The notes under the pieces were generated by a model, which was not told where the DNA came from, did not search any database, and saw only the letters and a list, made by a program, of their open reading frames with translations. Position numbers and translations under genes: made by a program. From Dermanyssus gallinae (lineage: Eukaryota; Arthropoda; Arachnida; Mesostigmata; Dermanyssidae): 64,000 bases of DNA. The DNA lies in contig QVRM01006127.1 of NCBI GenBank assembly GCA_003439945.1, positions 124,001-188,000 of the forward strand, given 5' to 3'. Shown here in pieces: positions 49,938 to 60,479 of this stretch (positions are counted from its first letter, which is position 1; every line of letters begins with the position of its first letter).

Positions 49938-52577
49938 GGCAACGATCGTACTAGCGCAAAACTAAAACGCTAAAGAGTGACAGATTTACATGGTAAATCG
50001 TGTGCTTCGAGTCCTTGCTGGCACTGCGGCACACATTATTCCTATATATATATATATATTTTTTTTTTTAAGATTTTCCGTAAGGCTATTGCCCGCATAT
50101 ATATATATATATATATATCGGTTAACATTATTTTATCAAGCCATACCTCTTCGCCTAGGGCAACTTCGTTAAGCAAAAGCAGCGAGAGGCAGATATTTGA
50201 CATCCGAGAGCAGATCGGATCATCTCGAAGAGCGTTCGATAACGGCTTACACTTTTCTAGTGCGTAATCCGAAGTCAACATCAGGTCTAACGGCACCGAA
50301 AGGAAGATATCCGAGTCCTGCAAATAGGCAATTTTAAAGGTGGCACGGCCACAGTTAAGGTAGGGCCTTTCGTCAGATATTCCCGGAGGTAATACTGATA
50401 AGGCCATGCAGAAGAGGAGCTCGTAATTCAGACGGTCTTACTAGCAAAAGCCCCATGTTGTCCCATCTGTTCCAATGACGTTATTAAACTCTTTAAGAGA
50501 ATGTACGCCTCTTCAGAAACTATAACGTCAAATGTGCTTACCTTGTGTGCGTGTATGGGATAACAAAAACCTTTTTTAGGACGATGCGGACTTCACGCCA
50601 TGAGAGGCGTTAAAAGAGTGTAAGTAGTGAAGCTGCGAACCAACGTATAGCAGCCAATCCAAATCTAAAAAAAAATTAAACACTCGATTGCCCTAGCGCA
50701 TGCAATTTGCTGAACAAGTTTCTAGTGGCATGCGTTGTGATAGACGAAAATCTTAGTTCCCATTCCGCCATGCCCTAATGGAACCCCTTGATAGTAAGAT
50801 TGCTCCCATCGCGATCAGCGTTTTACAGCATACATGATTATCTGGTATCGTCTTTGTCGTCGTAGTCAGCAGCAGCATCCGCTAATCAGAAAAAAACTGG
50901 CCCTGCCGCCCCAAGATCACACCGGTCGTGTGGAAATAGGCGTTAAAACCTAATAGCCGATGTGCCTTTCTTGCTCATACTAGAACTTCAACGTCAGTTT
51001 AAACCACTAAAGAGTTTTTCATATGTGTAGTTTATCCAGGAATAAAAGACTACATTAAGACAACATCAAGCCAAATATATCTTTGACTTGATAAACAATG
51101 TTTAAAGTAAACCATCTAACATCAGTAATAAATAGATGCGCCTAACAACGGCATCTCAGTAACCATGATGGTATCATTCATTACTGACTAATTGCCGCTT
51201 AGTATGCTCCAACGTACCCGTAGCGCATCGGTGCAGAATACGCCGTAATCGTCGCCTTTCGCCTCGTCGCCAAGGTGGCGAATTTGAATGCCGTGCACAA
51301 AACAACCCCGCCGGATGCCCCAGTCAACCAGCTCGCGCATGGCCTCCTCCGATCGATGCGGTACCTCGTCAAAAGGCTTCTCCAGGGCTCGAGCTTGCTC
51401 AACGAGAGTCCTGACGCGGCCGAAGTTGTCGAGCAGATCGCGGGGTAGCTCAGGACACATCGCGCAGGGTGACTAGAAGAACGCGCAGAAATGATGACGA
51501 ACAGATTACCGCGAGCACGGCGAGCTGCGACGGCTCGTAAGTGTGGAGGCAAACGTTTCTTCAATAAAACCTTGTACCAACCCCCTTCAGTTTACTATCC
51601 CCCCTTAGATGTCGTAGCAAGACCGACTCGACTCAACTGATTCGCATGCGGTTCCTAGCCGAATTCGAAACGCATACGAAACTGACACAACGAATCAAAC
51701 CTAAGGTGATGAACAGTAGTAGTAATAGTAGTAGTAGGAAGATCGGATAGTGCTTTTAGTAATGTGAAATAAAATAAAATATCTCAATATAGCCTGCACA
51801 ATGGCATTAAGAGTGGTCAGGGCCGGGTCTTAGGAGCAGAAAATAATAGTCAAGATATGTACTACAGGGCACTCATTGGTACGAGATAGGTGAAATAGAA
51901 CACAACTGAAGATGTTATAACGCATACCTTCACAGTAATCCGTGTGAAGATGACATAACTTTACACAGCTAGCTTACACAAGGGAGGAAAAGGCCCCCTA
52001 AGTGAAGATAATGCGTGAGCAACGTCCGCAGCAAGAATCGATTGGATCGAAGGCTCTCAAATACGTTAAAATGAATTACCAACTTGAATATCTAGTCTCA
52101 AATGCTTGAATATGAAGATAACGTCAAATTATCGCACACACTGCATCAACGCTGGTGACGCATGGTCTAATACATTCGCAGCCATTCGATGGGCTTAAAC
52201 AGCAGCTTGGTTTCGAAAATCTTGCAGAAATATTTGCGCGCCATGGTATTACCAATGCGTTGCATGATTTTTGTTTCATCACGTATTCTGATTTAACCTA
52301 AATGCGGTGAATAGTAAAAAGTTTGCCAGTTTACCATATGCTATGGACGACGAATATTGCATTCATTCTCGTTTAGCTGTGGCCGGAACAAAGCCCAAGT
52401 TAGTACGCGACAGCCGCGAAGCGTAATAATGCGTCTCTTTATTTATGTAAGGGTTCATTCGGATAAATAAACTCCAATCAGCCAATACTCACGGTCGTAC
52501 AGTTCGTCGAGCACCTTGAGCAGTTCGGTGGTCTCTGGAGGGAAATTTTTCGCCGACCGAAGCTTACGCCTACCCAT
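48209..52577 (-). CDS. SETD3: SETD3-like actin-histidine methyltransferase, N-terminal part
   Basis: Minus-strand join 52577-52493, 51472-51218, 50317-50147, 49720-49617, 48332-48209. SETD3 enzymes transfer a methyl group from S-adenosylmethionine to a conserved actin histidine (His73 in vertebrate actin). The exons follow known SETD3 in order: basic MGRRK start; RVRTLVEQ helix; the DYGVF..FLSVPLDLMLTS opening of the SET domain; SFWHKYVCCLPG; YFTEDEMRLLNG; RSIARQYAHFKKKF; LFTYEAYR. Together they cover roughly the first 40% of a ~600-residue protein. The remainder, with the NH..Y catalytic half of SET and the Rubisco-LSMT substrate-binding domain, was not found and should lie at lower coordinates. 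Frame breaks at 51467-51469 and near 49685 fit single-base errors rather than decay, since splice sites and homology are intact. Confidence 0.9.
48539..48680 (+). mobile_element. tRNA-derived SINE, 5'-truncated copy
   Basis: Starts at the B box (GGTTCGAGACCCAGACCGG) and continues with AATTTAGACAAGGTAAATGC and CGGAGTGGATTAAAA, as in the copy at 49258-49452. It ends in a short A run. It lies in the SETD3 intron between exons 4 and 5, antisense to the gene. Confidence 0.85.
49258..49452 (+). mobile_element. tRNA-Ala-derived SINE, full-length copy
   Basis: The first 75 bases look like a tRNA-Ala: A box TGGCTTAGTGGCAAAG, an anticodon-loop-like CCTTGCATTC (TGC) and B box GGGTTCGAGACCC. The tRNA-unrelated body has CAAGGTAAATGCCGGAGTGG, and the element ends in A9. 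It sits in the same SETD3 intron and orientation as the truncated copy. The two differ at about one base in eight, so they are not recent twins. Confidence 0.85.
49617..49720 (-). CDS. SETD3: SETD3 exon 4 with a frame shift
   Basis: Acceptor CGTATTTCAG and donor CTTG/GTAGGT. The first part reads SFWHKYVCCLPG and the second, in another frame, RYTTILYFTEDEMRLLNGSA. Removing one base of the GG at about 49684-49685 (CC on the coding strand) joins them with no gap relative to SETD3 and gives the right exit phase for exon 5. Confidence 0.88.
49868..49936. repeat. (ATT)n microsatellite in SETD3 intron
   Basis: About 22 ATT units between SETD3 exons 3 and 4. Confidence 0.95.
50147..50317 (-). CDS. 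SETD3: SETD3 exon 3
   Basis: Acceptor TGCCTATTTGCAG and donor GAG/GTATGG; exactly 57 codons, phase 0 both sides. It reads DSDIFLSVPLDLMLTSDYAL and onward to NEVALGEE, aligning with ELFLWVPRKLLMTVESA and the ILQAMGNIALAFHLLCE region. Confidence 0.92.
51218..51472 (-). CDS. SETD3: SETD3 exon 2
   Basis: Acceptor TTCTTCTAG and donor CGG/GTACGT. It reads through LLDNFGRVRTLVEQARALEK and ends in YGVFCTDALR, which aligns with VQIRTLVEKI and EGFGLRATRDI of SETD3. Exon 1 leaves in phase 1 but this exon needs phase 0. One base fewer in the GGG (CCC on the coding strand) at 51467-51469 would fix the phase. Confidence 0.88.
52493..52577 (-). CDS. SETD3: SETD3 exon 1 (start)
   Basis: The ATG at 52577-52575 opens MGRRKLRSAKNFPPETTELL, matching the short basic N terminus of SETD3 (MGKK...) and the helix after it. 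The donor GTGAGT follows after 85 bases, phase 1. Confidence 0.85.
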
Positions 52578-53668
52578 TGCCGTGAGACCTTGTCGCTCTT
52601 AATGGAGGAGTAAATTCTGCAATCGCACAAAAATCAGACATTCGCACATAAAACATATTTGCCAAAAACTTAGTTCTTACGGAAGCAGTTCCAATCAATG
52701 CAATATAACATGCATACATTCGAGTGACTTCGTACGAACCTCTTCTAACGATTACAGCCGAATTAGACCATTGCCTTAACTATTAGGGAATGACTAAAAC
52801 TCAGAAAAGCTAGCAGTAGCCTTTTATGTCTATTTAACGAAAACATAATGCAGTTTCCAGGCGAACGATGCGGGCTGGCACAAATTACACTATTGGAGAA
52901 TATAAGGTTTCAAAATATCCTACAATTTAGTTTATCCAACTGATGCATAACTGTACACAACTGCAATAGAAGTAATCAAACAATACCGAGTTAAAAACGG
53001 TCAGCGGAACAGACCGGCCTTTTAGGATTCTGGCATTATTTATGTCTCTCGCGAATCTTTACGCATTAGGTTATGCTCGAGTATGGGTCAACTTCAATCA
53101 GCCTCATGACAGGATAATCGCAGGCCACACGATTGCCGTTGACGGGACTAAATCTTGCGGAGCCTTGCGAGGGGTACGCACAGTGCAGAGTACAATAACA
53201 TTGTGGATTCGTCAAGCGCCAAGAAACATCTCACTAGGTCTAGTCGCTTTGTGTAACTGTGTGTTCTCAGCTTAACAACCGCGCCAAGTATGACGCTAGT
53301 ACACGCGGCAACGGGAAGCATGAATGAGTTCTTGTCTCACCTATGGCGCACCACGGAGTTATTACGGCTACCTACGGTACAAGAAGCGAGGTTAGCAAAG
53401 CCGCAATTTTCCAATCGAAGAGTCTGTGGCGATCACTCGATACCCATTCGGCGCCTATTCTACTATACTTCCATAAACACGCACGATTTGCTTGGCATCT
53501 TAGGCTAATAGTGAGTTTAACAGTGGCAGACGACTAACACTGAAATTAAATTAGCCCTCTATATATAGTGTGTATCTTGTTGCTAGTAAACATATTGTTT
53601 ATTAGTTGCGCATTGCAACGTTTACTATTGCACTCCTCAAGCCGTAGATAGAATCGTACTATTTCATA
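52578..53668. other. 5' flank of SETD3
   Basis: No gene is visible. The SETD3 promoter should lie here, but I see no TATA box or other element I can defend. Open frames at 53042-53275 and 53290-53508 have no recognised motif. Confidence 0.45.
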
Positions 53669-53852
53669 GTATTGTAACGAAGTTAACCACAGCGTAGCAA
53701 CAGAATTACCAGTCACGGAGACGCCGATGGCTGGTGACGTCCGTCGACAATTCAAACACCCAAGCCGATGTGAACCACAACAAACCGAACGTCCGCCGAT
53801 AACTGACGGCGTCAGTAAGCCAAGCAAGCATCCAATCCAACGTGCAACGTGA

Positions 53853-53876
53853 CGACCAAGGGTCTCCTTGGTCGTG
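53853..53876. repeat. 10-bp hairpin with GTCT loop
   Basis: ACGACCAAGG (53853-53862), loop GTCT, then CCTTGGTCGT (53867-53876). A perfect stem inside the solo LTR. Confidence 0.92.
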
Positions 53877-53881
53877 CTACT

Positions 53882-53929
53882 GTCACCAGCACGTAGGTTA
53901 GTGGTCTCACTAACCTACGTGCTGGTGAC
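53882..53929. repeat. 22-bp perfect hairpin with GTCT loop
   Basis: The arms 53882-53903 and 53908-53929 are exact reverse complements around a GTCT loop. The loop and the flanking symmetry around GGTCTC match the neighbouring hairpin five bases upstream. Both lie in the 5' half of the solo LTR, ahead of its AATAAA. Confidence 0.95.
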
Positions 53930-54216
53930 CATAGGGCACGTGCACCACCGCCGACCATTCTGCGACGTCATAGAGTCGACTGATCCTTTTAACATTATTA
54001 CTATACGAACGCTACGGCGTCACTTGAGCAATAAATAGGCTCCCAGGGAGAAGGATGCTAAAAACGCATTCTCCGGCCGGCAAAACCTTACGAGTGATCA
54101 GATCTTACGCTGTGTGTTGTCACGCATCGTTGCCCTGAGTCTCTCGTGCTGTAGTCGCCACCCGGCTAAGCTACCATCCCCAGTGACTTAGCGTAACAAC
54201 AACGTCGTTACAGTAT

Positions 54217-56108
54217 CATTTCTGTAATGGCACGTCACGTCCGACCCAAATAGAATTCCAGATCATACACATGTTAGGGCTCAACGAAGCGTCATAGTAC
54301 TTCGTTCCCATTACTTTGATGCACCACTCTCAGTACCGAACATGTTTTGTACACTGCTAGAGTCCGTTATGAAGCAAATCGTACCGCTACCATATGCTTA
54401 AAAAGCGTTCTTCAACAGACAGCTTAATGTATTCATATATGGCATTGAAATAAACGAATGATCTAATGAAAATTAATTCCGAATATCTACAAAGCAGTAA
54501 GACATCACCACATAAGAAAGTCGTCTCGCTGCACAGACCAACATTGCATAGAAGATTTCGAATTGCATCGAATGCTTTGAAAAGCGAGACTGAAATACTA
54601 CGTAAATACTAAAATTCACTATATTTAGTCGTAAATCGTAAAACAGAGCGCGTTCGCTACATGCAAACTGTTCCGTATAGACATGGCGTTGCCACCACGA
54701 TTCATTATTGAGACGGGAAACTAGCTTCGCTATTCGGTCTTCGACCGAATCCAATATGCCCAAACAATAGAATGCCTATGTCAAGATGTCTCCTCGGCAG
54801 AACAAGCGCATGGGTCACCAAAAAACTCGAAATATTAAAGCAGAAGCCAAAATACCGTTCTACGGCGATTAGAATGCTTAGAGAACAAATGCCGGTCTGT
54901 TAGGAATTCTCAAACCTGACCCGTGAACTAAAAATAATGCTCATAAACGTGTTAGGTCAAAAGTCTAAATTCAATTTAATTTAGAAAAAAAGGAAACTAT
55001 ATTAATCCTAAGAAGCTGACCCATCGGGCTAATACGTCGTAAAATCCATCCCGAAATGGCTCCGGCTGATTGAATCTCAAACAGCATGCGGTTCAATAGC
55101 AACACCGCATCACAACGCAGGCATTATGCTACCGTCACCTACTTGCCTACTTAATGTCACTGATATTGCGGCGCTCACTGTAGTGTATTTCTTGCGTGAT
55201 GAACTTTTTTCTGATACGCATTGAGAATGCCGTTTTCGCTGTTTCGTCTACTATACTCTATGTCTAAATGTTACTATGTGAATAATCGTTCTTTCCTAGT
55301 TAAGCTTGTAACACATCTTGTCATTTAAACGCATCACTACCGCGTACAACAGCATTCATACCTCCACAACAGAGCACTACTACACAGCAGCTTCGTCGAC
55401 CGTAACACAGTCGTCACACACCACGGCAGCTAAAGGGAACTCGCTGCCCAACCAAGTGAGCAGGTGATCGTCACCCCCGGCACAGTGTGAATGTGTTTGT
55501 GTGTGATAATGTAAAGTTCCACTCGCCAGGATCGCCAAGTTACCTCTACGTTCTCAGCTCTACTAAGCCTGCTAACTTGTCGGGTTACGAATATTACTAC
55601 TACTACTACTACTACCACCGTTCCACGTCGGACCTAGTCGGTGTCGAACCTGAGCGACTCAGGGCGGTAAGCGGAGCAACGTTTGTCGAGAGCACAAACC
55701 GGCTCACAGCCTTACGGCACACCGCAGTGGGTTGCCTTTGCTGCTGATCCTTCGTTAGGCAAGGGACGCGAGGTTGTAGCTACTCGCCCGAGATGTCGTC
55801 CACTCTCACCACACCACGTCTAGAGACGGCCTACACAAAACAACTAGTCGGCGACAGGGAGGCCGGCAAAAGTCGCGTGGTACTCTTTCGTGGTACCCCA
55901 CTCTGTTTCTGCGTCTATTATCCGTCACAGCGGCGGAGACTGGCGGAAACGGCGCCGCTCGCCACCGTGCTTTCCAGCCTTTCGAGTCTGTCCTGAAAAG
56001 TCGCCGCCCAGTGTGGTGCCCAGGGAAGGGAAGACCAGGAAACGCCTGGGTGCGCAGAGCCCAAGCTGCGGCCACCAATCGTCAGAGCACATCAGGCCCG
56101 ATCTTTCT

Positions 56109-56143
<35 letters not shown>

Positions 56144-58529
56144 TCTATCTCCATCTCCTTCTCTCTCTCTCTTGGCAGCTCTATACGAACTCGACAGTCT
56201 ACGAATCTAGCAAGACGAAGCAACAAAGCGAACCGAAAGAAAGATAAGGCCAGAGAGAAATGCACAGACAACCACGCACACCGACCGTCTACAGTAGAAT
56301 GGCGCTCGCTGGCACTACTTTGACCAATGACAGCAATAGCAACAATAACAGTCGTAGCAACAACAACAACAACGATCACGACAACTTTAGCTGCGGCGAC
56401 TACAACATTAACAACAACGAATATTAACAATAGTAGATTAAGCAATAGATGACTCTGCATCGATGGCAGGGAAGCACAGTGCTATCTCTCACGCTCGCGT
56501 TCACTCTCCCTGCTTTTCCCAGACCAAACACAGTATGACTCTAGACGCCATACAACTTCTTGTCCTCGTTTCTAGGCCTTTTAATTCGGGCTCTTCGAGC
56601 CAGCCATCCTGAGCCCAGCCAGCCAGCTTTACCAAACCGAGAGTCGCGTTCGCGACCAGCCATGTGTCGAAAGCAAACCGGCCGATGCCGTTAACAAATT
56701 CAGATTCCAGATCACAGAACCGGTTGTTGTTGTGGTTGTTGCTGCTGTTTCTGTTGTTGTTGTTCTCGGTGTTGTTGTTGTTTTCATGTTTGTTGTTTTT
56801 GTTATCGTTGCGGTCAAAAATCGCTTTAAATAGCTTCAAACGTTTCTTACCAGAAACAAATGTGTGTTGGTAAAGGAATTTTTTCTAAATTCAATTATTC
56901 AGTTTAACATTGACACTGTGACAATTTTGGTTTTGATATCGCCATATATACTCCCTATATTGATATAACCTCTGTTCATAGTTGAAAACGCGGCCTTACT
57001 AGCTTTGACCCTATTGATTTACCTGTCTGACTGGATTACAGACCCGTTCAGTAACGCTCCGCACATAACAGTTCCAAGAATTAACGTTTAAATTATTTAG
57101 GAGTTAGAATTCCTTCGACTAGAGGCCACCAATAGGACATGGCGTGCAGTATTACATCATAGTACCCATGTCGGATATTGCACGGTCCTGTTGGAAGCAG
57201 TACAGCCTTCCGGCGGCCCACGGTGTCCGCCCACGTTTTCAGATAATCGAAAGAAACTCTTGGTTATGTCTGTCCTTTATTTCACGACAGCGCGGCTTAC
57301 CATAGCATAAGGGTATCTTTCATTATCTCACAAAAAGATATATGTGCAAATGTATCATATTGTGGCATCATTACCCCAAGAGAACCCGCGTTTAGCAACG
57401 GAGCAAACTGCGATGGAATAAGTTTTAGTGTTCCCACTTGGCCACCCGCAGGCAGACAATTGATGAGCTTCGAGCGAGCTACAGCTTTAGGGTTTAATGA
57501 ATACTGAGACTTTATATGAGTAGAGGTTATTTAATTTATTAATATAAATGAAGCACTCAGTCAAACTTGCTCGCCCAATTGTCGTAGGGTAGTTCCCCTA
57601 CCTGTTTCAAAAGAAAAGAACAGAAGTGACAGAGCCCCCGCAACCGTGTCAAAACGTCCTCAGCTCCACCGGTGTTTAATCGACTGCGCTTCCTCAGACT
57701 GTGCCTTTCACTTCCTTAGCTGGGGCCCCCAATACACGCATTTGGGAACTATCAGAGACATTAATAAAAAAAAAAACACCTAGACCTTATAGGGACAATA
57801 GGTGGTAAAGTAACGGAAAAGCATATTGACGAGTAGATATAAGGGGTTGACTAATTATGATACGGTAGCTAGAATGATCGTGGTTTCGTGAGCAATCTGG
57901 AGCAGTAATCCCTTACTAAAGTATCCAAGTGAATATCAGCTTCCTGCGCGACATCCTAGACCTTGCGAAGTTGTCGTCAATTCTAAGCCCGCAGAAGATG
58001 GAGAATAGTCTAGATATTATTGGATGGCCTTTGGACATTCTTCAACAGTCACCTCAGGCATCTTTGTCATTTAAAAGATGTTAGAGGCTGGCATCCTTTC
58101 GACGCAAATACCTACAATAGCGGCCGCTTTTCTGTTGCATTGTATAGTCAGCAATGCTTACTTAGAAATGTTCGTGATCTTCTTTGTTTGCCATATACTT
58201 CTCAGGCTTGTTCAATTGTCAACCTGGTGGCAAAAATATTAATTTTTGAAGATGCACACGTATGTGCATTTAGGTACGGGAGTCGTCTAGTGGTATCCGT
58301 CACGCTCTTCGACTGGGCGCACAAAGTGAAGAGTACGTAAGCAGTTTGACGCATTTGGGCATCACATGATTGACTCCATGTGGAAAATCGTACCGCATAT
58401 AGGGAGCGCGCAATGTCTCTATGCAAACATCGGCAAATGCTATCAAACAGAGTCCCTCGATGGAAACAGTTTTGCGCTTCTTCCAGCTCAATTCCAACTG
58501 CTTCTTATGGGCAACTCGCACAACTCTGC
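54217..58529. other. Unassigned DNA with a GC- and CT-rich patch
   Basis: No gene is supported. From about 55350 to 56300 the sequence is more GC-rich, with a (CT)n(CG)n tract at 56106-56143 and CAA repeats after 56330. This could be a promoter or 5'-UTR region, but I cannot tie it to a coding exon. GTT-rich DNA spans 56722-56800. The frame at 58020-58340 has no recognised motif. Confidence 0.45.
56106..56175. repeat. (CT)n(CG)n(CT)n microsatellite
   Basis: A CT run of about 26 bases, then CGCGCGCGCGCG, then more CT-rich sequence. GAGA/CT tracts can bind GAGA-type factors in arthropods, but nothing else here shows a promoter. Confidence 0.88.
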
Positions 58530-58640
58530 AGGGTAAATGAATCTAAATTCACACCAAGAAGGTCATCTAGTAACACCCACGTGGTCAAGTACTTAGGCGT
58601 CACCCTGGCTGGGGCCCTCACAGAAACACCCCCATGTGCA
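58530..58640 (+). mobile_element. Fragment of a second LINE reverse transcriptase
   Basis: The plus frame reads VVKYLGVTLAGALT at 58581-58622, the block that follows the palm domain in CR1- and Jockey-like reverse transcriptases. It precedes the 5' end of the LINE at 58796 and is out of order for it, so it belongs to another copy. Confidence 0.5.
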
Positions 58641-58795
58641 CCATGCAGTAAAGAGCTCTTGATGCCGTCTCTTAGCATCAGTCATAGAGAGCATCATGTT
58701 ATATGGAAGTAATCTCGAGAAGACAACACCGCGGCCACCCCCGACAATAGGCAGAGAGGACGACTGAATTTTACTGGGCTTATAATTCTGCCAAC

Positions 58796-59817
58796 ATGGC
58801 GGCCTTCGGACGGTCGAGGTTTCTGGATAACGTGGCGGACGTTTACACGCACCAACCCCAACTCCGCCTCTTAAGGCCAGATCTGCTATGGTCCTCAGCA
58901 CTTGTACTCCAGCTACTACTAGGAGGTGACATCGAAATGAATCCAGGACCTCTATGCGCGACTGCAGGGAACAGTCCCAGCAGATCAAGGACCGGACCAT
59001 TTGCGAAGGCTGTAACAAACCAGTGCACACTCATTGCGCCTTCCAAATACCCGATAAGTGTTCTACCAGCTGCAAGTCGTGCTTCTGGAAAGAAGTGTCC
59101 ATCGCTGTTGCCAATAACACGACGGCCAAACAGCCCTGTAACTGTGCTACCGAGCTACAAGCACTAAGGGAAAAAAATCGATGAACTCACAAAAAGATCA
59201 CTGCAATGAGTGGTCTTGCAAAACCAGCCTAGAAGCACCAAAAGTAACAGTCATCGCAACAGCCACAGCAGCAGCAACTAAGACACGAAGAGCGGCAATC
59301 TATACAGACCGGCGGTAATAATATGTACGCACCACCACTCTCAGCTGCTAGCACACCGTGCCGTCTCCGCTTTAACCCCACCGATCAGCACCGCAACGTG
59401 CATAATACACCAAGAGGACGTACTCTACAACGTGACAACAACTGGCAGACAATGGGGAAGCGTGGCCGAGTGGTGCACGTGAACAAAGGCACGAACAAGA
59501 TGACAGATCTAAAAGTTGTAGAAGATCACGACGTACCAGAAAGGTCGAGAACGAAGTCGCTCTTCGTCAGTCGGCTATAGCTATCGCACACTGCTGACGT
59601 GCTCAAGGAGTACATCGCTCGAATTATGGGAACAGAGGCCGACGTCAAAGTAACAAAGTTGACAGGTTTGAATCAAGCATATTACAACAGCTTTAACGTG
59701 CAAGTGAGCCAGCCAAGTAGATGGACTCATGTCATCGAACGTGCGATCAAAATGTCTTCTGTGGAATATCGAATCGTTAGAATCGCTATGGAAATCATCG
59801 GGAGAAGACGAATTTAA
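58796..59817 (+). pseudogene. LINE ORF1 with 2A-like motif and PHD-like finger
   Basis: MAAFGRSRFLDNVADV.. leads into LQLLLGGDIEMNPGP (2A core GDIEMNPGP at 58925-58951), which fits the D-V/I-E-x-N-P-G-P consensus for ribosome skipping. After a frame shift a PHD-like finger follows (TICEGCNKPVHTHCAF.. then CSTSCKSCFWKEV), then a basic linker (about 59320-59580). The C-terminal part KSLFVSRL, LKEYIARIMGTEADVKVTKL matches the RRM-like region of CR1/L2 ORF1 proteins, which bind RNA and chaperone nucleic acid. At least three frame shifts or stops break it. Confidence 0.75.
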
Positions 59818-60136
59818 CGAATACGACATACTGCTTTTAACAGAGACGTTTGTAACGGATAGATCACGTATAACCCTGCCTAACCTAAAGTCGATATTGT
59901 ATTGTCGACAGCATTGCAGCCAGGGGTCATAATTCATAACCTTTGGTCACAACCCTCAGCTCTTCGCAAACACTGTAAGATAATATTCGACTTATCTCGC
60001 ACCCAGACATCTATCGCGCCTTCAGTACCTAGTTATAGAATTAGCCGGTCGTTAAACCCCCACATACTAATACAAGCGATACAATCGGTGCAAAGCCTCA
60101 ATGACATAGACTGCAGCGAGAGGACCCTTTGCTGGG
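59735..60136 (+). pseudogene. LINE ORF2 endonuclease region (broken)
   Basis: CLLWNIESLESLWK, then the conserved core YDILLLTETFVTDRSR, resembles the E-T block of AP-type endonucleases that nick target DNA. Frame shifts follow, and the C-terminal catalytic blocks (SDH) are not visible before the inserted LTR. Confidence 0.65.
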
Positions 60137-60442
60137 TGTTGTGAATGTCTCCATGTTATTGGCCCGACCGCTTGTTAATAAGTGCACAATGAGAACTTCG
60201 TTGTTGGAACGGTCTAGTAGCGAATCAGACACCTAGAGCCGCCTACTTTGAGACCGTGTCTGGCACACGAGAAGTAGGTCACACAGCCGAAGAAGAAAAC
60301 GAAGTAGTAGATGTTCAAGCGAGCTGTAAGAAGCGTGTTGCACGTGTGAGACCCACTCTGAAACTGTTTTGTAAAATAAATACAGTTTTAGTATACGTAT
60401 CGCTTGACGTGTGTTCATTCGTCAGTGATCTGTGACACTGGG
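60132..60442. mobile_element. Solo LTR inserted in the LINE
   Basis: The element spans 60137-60437 (301 bp), begins TGTTGTGAATG and ends GATCTGTGACA. It is flanked by identical CTGGG (60132-60136 and 60438-60442), a 5-bp target duplication. AATAAA at 60375-60380 supports plus orientation. The LINE reading continues beyond it (KHKPWFDHEC), so it landed in a pre-existing LINE. It shows no clear similarity to the other solo LTR at 53673. Confidence 0.85.
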
Positions 60443-60479
60443 CTATACACCTATCATCGCCTACAAGAGAAAAAAGACC

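Larger units (their letters stand above)
53673..54212 (+). mobile_element. Solo LTR with GTAT target duplication
   Basis: The 540-bp unit begins TGTAACG and ends CGTTACA, a perfect 7-bp terminal inverted repeat with TG..CA ends. It is flanked by GTAT on both sides (53669-53672 and 54213-54216). AATAAA at 54030-54035 fits an R-region polyadenylation signal, which supports the plus orientation. The 4-bp duplication suits a Gypsy-like element. No internal coding region remains, so it is probably the product of LTR-LTR recombination. It carries two hairpins at 53853-53929. Confidence 0.85.
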
